Below are positions 30,419 to 42,900 of a DNA stretch of 64,000 nucleotides, one piece after another. The DNA is from Panorpa germanica. Taxonomy: Eukaryota > Arthropoda > Insecta > Mecoptera > Panorpidae. The position numbers and the translations under genes are program-made. Numbering within the stretch: the stretch's first letter is position 1; each line of letters starts with the position of its first letter. The notes beneath the pieces are model-generated. The model saw nothing but the letters and a program-made list of their open reading frames with translations. It was not told where the DNA came from and did no database searches. The stretch is from NCBI GenBank assembly GCA_963678705.1, contig CAVMBN010000214.1, positions 94,628 to 158,627 on the forward strand. The letters run 5' to 3'.

Positions 30419-30646
30419 ATGACTATTAACAAATTTGGAGTACATATACATAAGAAAAAAATTACTCGGCACGAAACAGTATCAAAAAATGATTTAATTA
30501 TTATAGATAAACGTTTAAAAGCTGCAGAGAAAGATATTCATGATGCTTATATTAATAACTTCCAAAACTTTATTGAAGTAAATAAAAAAATTGCAACATT
30601 AATTACAGAATTAAAAACAAAACATAGTTTAGATATTAGTTCTTGA
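30419..30646 (+). CDS. Small Polinton protein, 75 aa, coiled-coil-like
   Basis: Starts with ATG at 30419, 57 bases after the 438-aa gene, and ends 23 bases before the integrase start. The sequence is MTINKFGVHIHKKK followed by a helix rich in Lys, Asp, Ile and Leu. The heptad-like spacing (LKAAEKDIHDAYINNFQNFI) suggests a helical oligomer. I recall similarly short ORFs upstream of integrase in other Polintons but no named function. Confidence 0.6.
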   Translation: MTINKFGVHIHKKKITRHETVSKNDLIIIDKRLKAAEKDIHDAYINNFQNFIEVNKKIATLITELKTKHSLDISS

Positions 30647-30668
30647 TAAATTTTGTGTAATAATAAGT

Positions 30669-31598
30669 ATGAGCAAAACAAAAATAGGTATAATTAATGA
30701 GTTACATAAACCTGCACTTAAAAACTATAAGCGTAGACATGTAATAATAAAAGGTCTAAATGATTCTTGGCAAGCTGATTTAGTAGAAATGATTCCGTAT
30801 GCAAAAGAAAACAAAGGTTACAAGTATTTACTCACAGTAATTGATATATTTTCTAAATATGCATGGGCAGTTCCAGTAAAATCAAAATCTGCAAAAGACG
30901 TTACTGTTGCATTTGAAAATATTTTATTAAAAAATAAGAATAAGGTTCCGAAAAACTTACAAACAGATAACGGAAAGGAATTTTATAACTCTGAATTTAA
31001 AAAAGTTATAGATTCGTATGATATAAACCATTATAGTACATTTAGTAATATGAAAGCATCGATTGTTGAAAGATTTAATAGAACTCTAAAAAATGCCATG
31101 TGGAAAGATTTTAGTATAAAAGGCAACTATAATTGGATTAAAAACATTGATGCACTTGTTAAGAAATATAATAATTCTCATCATTCAACAATTAATATGA
31201 AGCCATCTCAAGTATCAATAAAAAATGAAAAAAAATTATTAGGAAATGTATACAATAGAATAAAAAGGGTCGGTTTAAGTCGATATAAAGTTGGAGATTA
31301 TGTTCGTTTAAGCAAAACCAAATCATTATTTGCAAAAGGGTATACTCCTAACTGGAGTACCGAAATATTTACTATATCAAAAGTACAACTAACTAATCCA
31401 GTCACATATTTACTTAATGATTCTCTTGGCCAATCAATTGCAGGCGCGTTTTACGAACAAGAACTACAAAAAACAAAATATCCAGATATATATCTAGTTG
31501 AGAAAGTTTTACAGAAAAAAGGAAAAAGAGTTTTTGTAAAGTGGTTAGGTTTAGATAAATCTCATAACAGTTGGATAGATGCTAAAAATATTGTATAA
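30669..31598 (+). CDS. Polinton integrase with C-terminal chromodomain, 309 aa
   Basis: Retroviral-type integrase that inserts the element and makes the 6-bp target duplication. The core triad is D37 (WQADLVEM), D100 (LQTDNGKEF) and E134 (ASIVERFNR), with 33 residues between the last two. The C-terminus (about 272-309: YLVEKVLQKKGKRVFVKWLG...SWIDAKNIV) is a chromodomain, as in many Polinton integrases, and may steer insertion to modified chromatin. The ORF is intact from ATG 30669. An N-terminal zinc-binding domain is not apparent, so the start may have been farther upstream or the domain is reduced. It converges on polB. Confidence 0.93.
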   Translation: MSKTKIGIINELHKPALKNYKRRHVIIKGLNDSWQADLVEMIPYAKENKGYKYLLTVIDIFSKYAWAVPVKSKSAKDVTVAFENILLKNKNKVPKNLQTDNGKEFYNSEFKKVIDSYDINHYSTFSNMKASIVERFNRTLKNAMWKDFSIKGNYNWIKNIDALVKKYNNSHHSTINMKPSQVSIKNEKKLLGNVYNRIKRVGLSRYKVGDYVRLSKTKSLFAKGYTPNWSTEIFTISKVQLTNPVTYLLNDSLGQSIAGAFYEQELQKTKYPDIYLVEKVLQKKGKRVFVKWLGLDKSHNSWIDAKNIV

Positions 31599-31828
31599 CA
31601 TTTTAAATAAATAAAACTATTGGTTATTATAAATATGTATTTATTTTTACATTAAAAATATACTTATAACAATAAATCGCTCTCACTAAAACTATCATAA
31701 CAGTTGGATAGATGCTAAAAATATTGTATAACATTTTAAATAAATAAAACTATTGGTTATTATAAATATGTATTTATTTTTACATTAAAAATATACTTAT
31801 AACAATAAATCGCTTTCACTAAAACTAT
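31563..31828. repeat. 133-bp tandem duplication spanning the integrase and polB 3' ends
   Basis: 31563-31695 and 31696-31828 are almost identical. Each contains the last codons of the integrase (CATAACAGTTGGATAGATGC), the AT-rich spacer and the last codons of polB (on the minus strand). The genes themselves use one end of each copy. The duplication separates the convergent stop codons. Confidence 0.9.
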
Positions 31829-34800
31829 CAAAACCCCAAGGCAAAGTATCAGTACAATTTTTTATAATACACCGTTTATCATCAAAAGGACTTAAAGCAA
31901 TTTTTGTTTGCTTAATAGAGTACACATTATGCAATTTTGAAACTATTCCTCTTTGAGTACATTTTTTTTCATTTAAAGTTCTTAAACAATTTTCATAATC
32001 TTCAAAAGAAATATGGTTTTTTACTACACTTGTCTTTACTCCTTTTATTTTTTTTATAATATCATTATTATTAACTTTTATTGTATACATTTTTGATCTT
32101 AGTCCTATAAAGTGAGTCATAATTTTACCGTTATTTTCATCCTTCATTAAACCTAATACCTTTTTATTTACACGGGGAATATTATATTGATTGCTTTCTT
32201 TATAATCACTTGTATCAAACTTACTTATATCGCGTTTTATAGTTTCATAAATATCTGATGTGATAATTTCATATATTAACGAGTCAGTATCAATATATAA
32301 TAACTTTAAATTATTATTAAAAAATTCTTTTTGCATATAATTATAATGAAAATCATACATTACTGTTTTAGATAAATCTAATATTGAAAAGCCAACATAT
32401 ATAGGTTTATTAAATGTAATATTAGGTTTTAAAAGTTCAATAGCCACAACATTTTTATTAAAAATTGTTCGGCTATGAAAATTAGGTCGTGCTATTAAAC
32501 TTTTTACTCCATAACGACCACCCCATTTTGTTTTTAATTTTATATCACGATGTTTTCTAACATTTTCCATTGTCTTACCAAATACACTATTATTCATTAA
32601 TTTATACAAGTTTTTTTCAAAATCATTGGTAGCCATTTTTCTTTTTTCTGTATTTAAATCGATATAGTTTTTTAGCCACGGTGATTGACTAAATTTTAAA
32701 ACTCGATGTATTTTTGACACTTGCATTCCTAAATGTATACATTGCTTTAAATTACTATAATGAATTATATATTTCTCCTTATCATATAAAGTAGTTAAAA
32801 GTTTTTTATGTTTACTTCCTGGTGCAATACAATGCTCAGGACAAAGCGGTAAATCTTTATGGAGATTATGTAAACTTTGAGGATAAGTTAAATCTACTTC
32901 TAAAATGTAACCAGTATTGCTAGTTTCTGACAAATTGCATATAGTATTACTTATTTCCAATATTTCCTGGTTGTTTAACCATTTAAAATTTCCATATGGT
33001 AGGAATTGAGACATTGCATGACCGTATAAGTTATTAACATCGAAATACATTAGATATTTAGAAGGTAATTCAGGTTTATACTTTTCATTCATGTATTTGT
33101 TATTGGCCTCTGCATATCTGTTTGAACATTGACTTATACCACCTCTGATACCCTTCTCTATAAATAGCCACATATTTATATCAGTAAACAATTCAAGTTT
33201 AATTTTTGTAATTTTTAACATAGAATCCCATGCTAAGCCTGGGGCAGAAACATAATGCACTGGATCTAATTTATACGTCTCTAAACAATTATCTCGAAAA
33301 TTTTCAAATATGTCACAAAGTAATACCACATCGGTTTTTAAGTACAAATCTGAATATTCACCAAGTGTTTTAATATGAAATGTATTCCATATGTCTTGTG
33401 CATGTTTGTAATCTGTATCTGATAAGTTACTATCATTTAATAAATTAAAAAAATTATCCTTAGGTGGTAAAGCTGTCTCATTTAACTTTTCCCAGGAATT
33501 TATATAATCATAAGGAAATACACCTTTTTTACTTAACAAAGTAAATTCTTCATTGCTTAAATTGTTAAATTCTGATTTTAAATTTTTTAGTTTATTATTT
33601 GGTAAATAAGATGCTAAATTACTTAAAGAACTAGCCATAAATCGATATGAATCAATAAATCTTAATGAAATATTAGTTCCATACACATATTTCGTAAATG
33701 AAATATATTTTTCTTTATTAATTGGTAGCACAGAGGTTCTTCCACTTATTCCGGTAGCTAAATCAATTATTATAAAATGTGCATCATAAGATGATTAATT
33801 GTGAAAAATTATTGGAATCACATAACTTTCATTATAATTTAAATTACATTCATTATGAGCTGGTCCTCTATAATTTCCTGTTAAATGACAATGATCTCGA
33901 ACACGGTCTTGTTGCAACGGTTTTTCACATATATGACAATTTATTGCATTTAAATATTCAATCTTTTGTTGAGCCGTCAATGTTTTCATTGGTAATACAT
34001 TTTTTATTATATCCTCAACATTATAAGCAATCTCTTTTAATTCATTTACAAACCACTGAACGCAATCTTCACCACGATAACTATTATAATAAGATTTAGA
34101 GTCATCATATGAATATTTTACATAATATCCAACGCTATGTGCAATATGTGTTTGATATACCCCCTTGGTTTCAATATTTGTCACATTACTATCCAATATA
34201 CTTTCAAAGTCTGCATAAATAACACATGCATTTCTAATTTTTCTCTTAAAGTTTTTAAACTCAAGTATATTAGAATTTTCATCTGGCATTATCGGTTTAA
34301 CTGGTCTTAGACCTAATCCAACACAGTCTTGTAAATGTTCCTTAAACTTGTACTCATATCTAAAAAAATGTAAACATCGATCACATATAAATTTTTTATG
34401 ATCTGTTTTTGAAAGTTGATTACTAACAAGTCTTGATAAATTCTTTATCCAACAAAAATGAAATTTTATTTTATTGTCACATTCCTCATTATTACTTTCA
34501 ACAACATCTTCTTCTTCTTCTTCTTCTTCATCTTCTACTTCATAATCACTTTGAATCATTAATAAATGTATATGTTTACTTTCATATATTTTACTTACAT
34601 ATACAGGAATAGTTACAAATGTTTTCTTGTTCTTTTTTAAAATATACACATTTATTGTTATATTATTTAGTTTTTCAAATTTTGAAACTTGTGATAACGT
34701 CATTGGAAATTTAATACCATTTAAATTAAGACAATTTACATATCTCTTATAAGATGATACTCTCTCGCCATGAATTTTTTAAGGATAAAGTGCTGATAAT

Positions 34801-36128
34801 ACTGCCCATACAAAACATTTATCATCCTCATTCTGAACATTTATTACAGCCTTTTTTCGTTTTATTTCAACTGGTAAGTCAATAAATGATGAACAATAAA
34901 ATGGAACAAATTGATTTATATTTACTATCATATTCACTATTTTATATAGAGCCCATCCACTTTGATTTTCTTGAAAAGTTTCTAAATCTTTTAATACAAC
35001 ATCAATAACATTTTCCTTATACCAATGTTTTAAATCTGTTGATACAAAAATTTCATTATTTTTAGTATTAAAATATTTGTATTCAAATATATGTTCTTCT
35101 TCTTTAGCTGATGGTAAAACAAATTCACCACAAAATATTACGTTAACTTTTAAAGCACTATATTTTTTTAAAGCATTTTTAATTCTAGATGCAAACATAT
35201 AAAATGCATCGTTCAAAAATTGTAATGGATCAATGTGACTTAAATTAATTAACACTCCTGTTCTAACACGTCCTTTAAATGATGAATTTATTTCCTGCCA
35301 TTTAATTCGATTACTACGTTTTAAACTATTTATAGTTCCTCCTCCAACTTTTTGTTTATTTTCTAACAATGTTTGAAAATATTTTAAGACACTTATATTG
35401 CTTTCAATGCTTCGCTTATATCCAATTGAATAGGTATTTTTATTATTTTTTAATAACTTATTTAACAACTTTATATTTATTTTATTATAATCAGACCACT
35501 TTTTCCACTGAATACTTGAATAATTTGAACTATTCAAATGTTCAATAATTGTTCTCATATGCTTAATAATCTTACAACCGTTATCCAGTTTTAAACTATT
35601 TATAGTTCCTCCTCCAACTTTTTGTTTATTTTCTAACAATGTTTGAAAATATTTTAAGACACTTATATTGCTTTCAATGCTTCGCTTATATCCAATTGAA
35701 TAGGTATTTTTATTATTTTTTAATAACTTATTTAACAACTTTATATTTATTTTATTATAATCAGACCACTTTTTCCACTGAATACTTGAATAATTTGAAC
35801 TATTCAAATGTTCAATAATTGTTCTCATATGCTTAATAATCTTACAACCGTGATCCAGTTTTAAACTATTTATAGTTCCTCCTCCAACTTTTTGTTTATT
35901 TTCTAACAATGTTTAAAAATATTTTAAGACACTTATATTGCTTTCAATGCTTCGCTTATATCCAATTGAATAGGTATTTTTATTATTTTTTAATAACTTA
36001 TTTAACAACTTTATATTTATTTTATTATAATCAGACCACTTTTTCCACTGAATACTTGAATAATTTGAACTATTCAAATGTTCAATAATTGTTCTCATAT
36101 GCTTAATAATCTTACAACCGTTATCCAT
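31797..36128 (-). pseudogene. polB: Polinton protein-primed DNA polymerase B, broken by three in-frame stops
   Basis: One minus-strand frame of 1444 codons (stop included) from ATG 36128 to the stop at 31797 is interrupted by stops at 35913-35915, 34779-34781 and 33795-33797. There is no frameshift. Motifs of protein-primed family B polymerases are present. Exonuclease I is YADFES; the DLYLKTDVV region fits exonuclease [11 protein letters not shown] (motif A), [11 protein letters not shown] (motif B) and YIDTDS (motif C) form the polymerase site. CDRC...C and CHICEKPLQ...HCHLTG are Cys/His clusters in the N-terminal half. An acidic run (EEEEEEED) lies just before the first cluster. The first 270 bp are triplicated (35319-36128), and the first stop is in the outermost copy. 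The start lies inside the right TIR, downstream of a TATA-like box. The final 644-codon segment still holds the whole polymerase core. Confidence 0.93.
35319..36128 (-). repeat. Triplicated 270-bp segment at the start of polB
   Basis: Three copies (35319-35588, 35589-35858, 35859-36128) each encode about 90 residues, including SNYSSIQWKKWSDYNKINIK. They are almost identical, and the period is a multiple of three, so the frame is kept. Differences include D/H at the junction with the next copy and one stop in the outermost copy. The ancestral gene probably had one copy. Confidence 0.93.
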
Positions 36129-36236
36129 TGTAAATTATATATTTCAGTTTGAAAATCAAAATATAAATCACAATTGTTTTTAAAAGTTCATTTATTTATA
36201 GAGTTTTACATAAAAAATATGCATTAATCACTATGT

Positions 36237-36315
36237 TATACTTTTACAATTTCGTCATCAGAGTCTAACACTTGTACAGTTTCATCGTCCGAGTCTAATA
36301 TTTCAATAACTTCAC
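36237..36315 (-). pseudogene. C-terminal remnant of the 129-aa acidic protein gene in the right TIR
   Basis: On the minus strand this encodes SEVIEILDSDD, then a diverged repeat and the same C-terminal EIVKV and stop as the left copy. Its upstream part is joined directly to the TATA-proximal sequence, so the N-terminal ~90 codons are missing. No start codon is evident. Confidence 0.8.
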
Positions 36316-36411
36316 TATTGCATAAGAATAATTTATATACAAAAAAATTTGTCTACGTTTGGAAAATATTCGCTTGTATTCAACACGTTCCCATAAGAAT
36401 AATTTATATAC

Positions 36412-36569
36412 AAAGTTCTCATGAGAACATGTGCTGACGCCAGCTAACACGTGTGCTTCAAGTTACATTCGAAGGAATGCGCGTGTGTCTAAAGTTCTCA
36501 TGAGAACATGTGCTGACGCCGGCTAACACGTGTGCTTCAAGTTACATTCGAAGGAATGCGCGTGTGTCT
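36412..36569. repeat. 79-bp tandem repeat in the right TIR
   Basis: Two 79-bp copies (36412-36490 and 36491-36569) each hold the 14-bp palindrome GTTCTCATGAGAAC, an ACACGTGT palindrome and the GAAGGAATGCGC box. A third partial copy follows, with a one-base change in the palindrome arm. The left TIR has a single copy, so the expansion happened on this side only. Confidence 0.9.
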
Positions 36570-36965
36570 AAAGTTTCTCATGAGAACATGTGCTGTTTGC
36601 AAATTTCGAAGGAATGCGCTATAAATACACTGTAATAAATAATTTAACACTGTCATAATCTTATAACCAATAACAAATCAAACATAAGAATTAATATCGG
36701 TATCTCACTCTTTACCATTAGATATTAATTATTACACACGTAATACTTATTATCGCTATCTCACTCTTTCATATTACCCCACTATTACCCCCCCCCCCAT
36801 TGTCTAGCCACGCCACCTCACTTTCCACCCCACCCTTACCCCCTTTTACATTCTTCCAAGTCTAGCCACGCCCCCTCTGCATATCGTGACCTAAATGCAT
36901 CCCCACCACCAATAATTTCCAACTCAACTTCTAAACTGTCCTAGAAGCGGCCCTACTCATCTACT

Positions 36966-36971
36966 TACGTA
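36966..36971. repeat. Target-site duplication TACGTA, right of Polinton
   Basis: Second copy of the 6-bp duplication (first at 20982-20987). The satellite continues in register with GGTCTTCCTTTTTG. Confidence 0.93.
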
Positions 36972-39900
36972 GGTCTTCCTTTTTGTATTAAGTCCCATCT
37001 GTCTTGCCAGAGCTTATGCATATATGCATTCATCTCTTTGGCAATATATTTGGTATCGTTTTCAGACTTTTATCCTACAGCCGCATTAACTTTAAATCCT
37101 CGAAATTTGTCGCATTAATTTTAAATCATCAAAATTTGATTTTTTCAGTTCTAGCGTAATTTGTACTTGAGTAAGTGCATGAGTGATTTTTAAATCTAAA
37201 GGAATTGTCCCCAATATCACTTGCACTACTTCTGTAGATACAGTTCTGCAACAACGCGTCATCGTCAATAACATAGTTCTTTGCATGGAAGATATGGAAG
37301 ATTGATCCTGCAATACCATGCCGAAGCACAATACACAACTATTAGCATAAATGCCCTTCTGTATAGTGTCGGCATAGTTGCCGAGTTTAAGCTTCATTCC
37401 GTCCTTGTGACACGCGCAAGGTGTCTTACAAGTTTATCATTCGTTGATACTGTATTTGTTTCGTAGCTTTGTAGCTTCAAGAAACTACAGATTTTATATA
37501 TAGCAGGTCAAAAACGGCTTTCTAGGGTTTCTGTACTATTTGCACCGATAAGGATCACATTATCGTTGGCAAAACATATGTCTACACAACCTTTTGAGTG
37601 AGAAACACAGTTCTCGTCGAATACCATGTTCCAGAGCTCAGGCCCCATTACAGATCGCTGAGGACAACCTTAAGATAGTTGTCTTTTCATGAAACGGTAA
37701 TCGGTTTGTAAAATAATGTTCGACAATGAAAATAGTTCTCCATAGCGCAGTAGACGTACCTATAGGTTTTTGCCGGTCTAATTCTTTGAAGGTCACTTGG
37801 CCACCGGACATCAACAAAGGCACACTGAATTTCTATAAATATCTCATATACATACTTGTACTTATGCCTACTTACTTACCATTTGTTTGTTACCATTAAA
37901 TGTTCATGAACGATCAATCACTATTTCCAAGAAAACCGCATATATTGTTCACTTAATCACTTATAACAATTAATACACTCTCATTATTATTTAAAACACG
38001 CATTTATATAAACTAATTCTTGTGTTTTAATATTATTTATAGTTAATGTTATTCGACTTACTTGATAGTGGGCGGCAACCTTTTGTCTTCCGTATATTTG
38101 TAGTGTTTATATGAGGTCTTCCTTATATATCTCTACAGATTTCTTGAATTTTAAACCACTTGATGTTTTAGCACTAACACTAACCTAATTATTATCACTT
38201 TTTTTGTCTATCGCACTTATTAATGTCTTATATTAAACATCAAAGTTACAATTTTGAGGTTATGTTTATAAGACCGCGTGTACGCGTAATGAAAAATTCG
38301 TTTTTAACACAGGTTTCCAATAGTCAAGCTTTTGTAAAAACACTTTGTTTAGGGTAAATTAACACAAATTTAAAACAAACTTAAATACTTTTCGTTTGAA
38401 AAAGTATTCATATAATTTATTTAATTTTTTTCCATAATTAATTTCTCATTTTTAATCACTTTTTTCACCTAAAGTAGCAGGAGCCGATCACACACATAGT
38501 AGATAGGAACCACTTGTGTTGCAAAGCAATATTAACGTCATTGTAAACCAATACGTAGGTCTTCCTTTTTGTATTAAGTCCCATCTGTCTTGCCAGAGCT
38601 TATGCATATATGCATTCATCTCTTTGGCAATATATTTGGTATCGTCTTCAGACTTTTATCCTACAGCCGCATTAACTTTAAATCCTCGAAATTTGTCGCA
38701 TTGATTTTAAATCACCAAAATTTGATTTTTTCAGTTCTAGCGTAATTTGTACTTGAGTAAGTGCATGAGTGATTTTTAAATCTAAAGGAGTTGTCCCCAA
38801 TATCACCTGCACCACTTCTGTAGATACAGTTCTGCAACAACGCGTCATCGTCAATAACATAGTTCTTTGCATGGAAGATCTGGAATATTGATCCTGTAAT
38901 ACCGTGCCGAAGCACAATACACAAGTATTAGCATAAATGCCCCCTTGTATAGTGTCAGCATAGTTGCCTTATTTAAGCTTCATTCCATCATTATGACACG
39001 CGCAAGGTGTGTTACAAGTTTATCATTCGTTGTTACTGTATTTGTTTCGTAGCTTTGTAGCTTCAAGAAACTACAGATTTTATATATAGCAGGTCGAGAA
39101 CGGCTTTCTAGGGTTTCTGTACTATTTGCACCGATAAGGATCACATTATCGTTGGCAAAACTTATGTCTACACAACCTTTCGAGTGAGAAACACAGTTCT
39201 CGTCGAATACCATGTTCCAGAGCTCAGGCCATATTACAGATCGCTGAGGACAACCTTTAGATAGTTGCCTTTTCATGGAACGGTAATCGGTTTGTAAAAT
39301 AATGTTCGACAATGAAAATAGTTCTCCATAGCGCAGTAGACGTACCTATAGGTTTTTGCCGGTCTAATTCTTTGAAGGTCACATGGCCACCGGACATAAA
39401 CAAAGGCACACTAAATTTCTATAAATATCTCATAGACATACTTGTACTTATGCCTACTTACTTACCATTTGTTTGTTACCATTGAATGTTCATGAACAAT
39501 CAATCACTATTTCCAAGAAATCCGCATATATTGTTCACTTAATCACTTATTACAATTAATACACTCTCATTATTATTTAAAACACGCATTTATATAAACT
39601 AATTCTTGTGTTTTAATATTATTTATAGTTAATGTTATTCGACTTACTTGATAGTGGGCGGCAACCTTTTGTCTTCCGTATATTTGTAGTGTTTATATGA
39701 GGTCTTATTTATATATCTCTACAGATTTCTTGAATTTTAAACCACTTGATGTTTTAGCACTAACACTAACCTAATTATTATCACTTTTTTTGTCTATCGC
39801 ACTTATTAATGTCTTATATCAAACATCAAAGTTACAAATTTGAGGTTATGTTTATAAGACCGGGTGTACGCGTAATGAAAAATTCGTTTTTAACACTGGT

Positions 39901-42900
39901 TTCCAACTGTCAAACTTTTGTAAAAACACTTTGTTTAGGGTAAATTAACACAAATTTAAAACAAACTTAAATACTTTTCGTTTGAAAAAGTATTCATATA
40001 ATTTATTTAATTTTTTTCCATATTTAATTTCTCGTTTTTAATCACTTTTTTCACCTAAAGTAGCAGGAGCCGATCACACACATAGTAGATAGAACCACTT
40101 GTGTTGCAAAGCAATATTAACGTCCTTGTAAACCAATACGTAGGTCTTCCTTTTTGTATTAAGTCCAATCTGTCTTGCCAGAGCTTATGCATATATGCAT
40201 TCATCTCTTTGGCAATATATTTGGTATTGTCTCCAGACTTTTATCCTACAGCCGCATTAACTTTAAATCCTCGAAATTTTGTCGCATTAATTTTAAATCA
40301 TCAAAATTTGATTTTTTCAGTTCTAGCGTAATTTGTACTTGAGTAAGTGCATGAGTGATTTTTAAATCTAAAGGAGTTGTCCCCAATATCACCTGCACCA
40401 CTTCTGTAGATACAGTTCTGCAACAACGCGTCATCGTCAATAACATAGTTCTTTGCATGGAAGATCTGGAATATTGATCCTGTAATACCGTGCCGAAGCA
40501 CAATACACAAGTATTAGCATAAATGCCCCCTTGTATAGTGTCAGCATAGTTGCCTTATTTAAGCTTCATTCCATCATTATGACACGCGCAAGGTGTGTTA
40601 CAAGTTTATCATTCGTTGTTACTGTATTTGTTTCGTAGCTTTGTAGCTTCAAGAAACTACAGATTTTATATATAGCAGGTCGAGAACGGCTTTCTAGGGT
40701 TTCTGTACTATTTGCACCGATAAGGATCACATTATCGTTGGCAAAACTTATGTCTACACAACCTTTCGAGTGAGAAACACAGTTCTCGTCGAATACCATG
40801 TTCCAGAGCTCAGGCCATATTACAGATCGCTGAGGACAACCTTTTGATAGTTGCCTTTTCATGGAACGGTAATCGGTTTGTAAAATAATGTTCGACAATG
40901 AAAATAGTTCTCCATAGCGCAGTAGACGTACCTATAGGTTTTTGCCGGTCTAATTCTTTGAAGGTCACATGGCCACCGGACATAAACAAAGGCACACTAA
41001 ATTTCTATAAATATCTCATAGACATACTTGTACTTATGCCTACTTACTTACCATTTGTTTGTTACCATTGAATGTTCATGAACAATCAATCACTATTTCC
41101 AAGAAATCCGCATATATTGTTCACTTAATCACTTATTACAATTAATACACTCTCATTATTATTTAAAACACGCATTTATATAAACTAATTCTTGTGTTTT
41201 AATATTATTTATAGTTAATGTTATTCGACTTACTTGATAGTGGGCGGCAACCTTTTGTCTTCCGTATATTTGTAGTGTTTATATGAGGTCTTATTTATAT
41301 ATCTCTACAGATTTCTTGAATTTTAAACCACTTGATGTTTTAGCACTAACACTAACCTAATTATTATCACTTTTTTTGTCTATCGCACTTATTAATGTCT
41401 TATATCAAACATCAAAGTTACAAATTTGAGGTTATGTTTATAAGACCGGGTGTACGCGTAATGAAAAATTCGTTTTTAACACTGGTTTCCAACTGTCAAA
41501 CTTTTGTAAAAACACTTTGTTTAGGGTAAATTAACACAAATTTAAAACAAACTTAAATACTTTTCGTTTGAAAAAGTATTCATATAATTTATTTAATTTT
41601 TTTCCATATTTAATTTCTCGTTTTTAATCACTTTTTTCACCTAAAGTAGCAGGAGCCGATCACACACATAGTAGATAGAACCACTTGTGTTGCAAAGCAA
41701 TATTAACGTCCTTGTAAACCAATACGTAGGTCTTCCTTTTTGTATTAAGTCCAATCTGTCTTGCCAGAGCTTATGCATATATGCATTCATCTCTTTGGCA
41801 ATATATTTGGTATTGTCTCCAGACTTTTATCCTACAGCCGCATTAACTTTAAATCCTCGAAATTTTGTCGCATAAATTTTAAATCATCAAAATTTGATTT
41901 TTTCAGTTCTAGCGTAATTTGTACTTGAGTAAGTGCATGAGTGATTTTTAAATCTAAAGGAATTGTCCCCAATATCACTTGCACCACTTCTGTTGATACA
42001 GTTCTGCAACAACGCGTCATCTTCAATAACATAGTTTTTTGCATGACAGATCTAGAAGATTGATCCTGTAATACCATGCCGAAGCACAATACACAACTAT
42101 TAGCATAAATGCCCCCTTGTATAGTGTCGGCATTGTTGCCTAATTTAAGCTTCATTCCGTCCTTATAACACGCGCAAGTTGTGTTACAAGTTTATCATTT
42201 GTTGTTACTGTATTTGTTTCGTAGCTTTGTAGCTTCAAGAAACTACAGATTTTATATATAGCAGGTCGAGAACGGCTTTCTAGGGTTTCTGTACTATTTG
42301 CACCGATAAGGATCACATTATCGTTGGCAAAACATATGTCTACACAACCTTTCGGGTGAGAAACACAGTTCTCGTCGAATACCATGTTCCAGAGCTCAGG
42401 CTTCATTACAGATCGCTGAGGACAACCTTAAGATAGTTGCCTTTTCATGGAACGGTAATCGGTTTGTAAAATAATGTTCGACAATGAAAATAGTTCTCCA
42501 TAGCGCAGTAGACGTACCTATAGGTTTTTCCGGTCTAATTCTTTGAAGGTCACTTGGCCACCGGACATCAACAAAGGCACACTGAATTTCTATAAATATC
42601 TCATATACATACTTGTACTTATGCCTACTTACTTACCATTTGTTTGTTACTATTGAATGTTCATGAACGATCAATCACTATTTCCAAGAAAACCGCATAT
42701 ATTGTTCACTTAATCACTTATAACAATTAATACACTCTCATTATTATTTAAAACACGCATTTATATAAACTAATTCTTGTGTTTTAATATTATTTATAGT
42801 TAATGTTATTCGACTTACTTGATAGTGGACGGCAACCTTTTGTCTTCCGTATATTTGTAGTGTTTATATGAGGTCTTCCTTATATATCTCTACAGATTTC

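Larger units (their letters stand above)
20988..36965. mobile_element. Polinton/Maverick element, 15,978 bp, inserted in satellite unit 7
   Basis: The ends are perfect inverted copies (AGTAGATGAGTAG...CTACTCATCTACT) with the AG...CT termini typical of Polintons and 6-bp target duplications. It carries protein-primed DNA polymerase B, chromodomain integrase, A32-type packaging ATPase, adenovirus-type cysteine protease, and major and minor jelly-roll capsid proteins. It also has a PLA2-domain protein, a DUF8207-like protein and smaller genes, so it is a full virus-like gene set. It is broken in polB (three in-frame stops), the major capsid gene (one stop) and the 22456-23672 gene (frameshifts). 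Terminal inverted repeats are long but have diverged in structure between the two sides. Confidence 0.96.
36080..36965. repeat. Polinton right terminal inverted repeat (about 0.89 kb)
   Basis: Inverted counterpart of 20988-22298. It lacks about 120 codons' worth of the left repeat, including the N-terminal part of the 129-aa ORF, and keeps only its C-terminal repeats (about 36237-36315). It has gained a 79-bp tandem repeat (36412-36569) and a poly-C run near 36790. The inner end includes the polB ATG (36128). Confidence 0.88.

Noticed and set aside
31797..36128. Alternative genetic code or stop reassignment to explain in-frame stops
   Set aside because: All three stop codons (TAA, TAG, TGA) appear as interruptions, while ordinary stops end the intact genes. 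Decay is simpler.
36780..36800. Poly-C run as a regulatory or quadruplex element
   Set aside because: A short run within the right TIR; the corresponding left TIR sequence has an interrupted G-run. Slippage is the simplest explanation.
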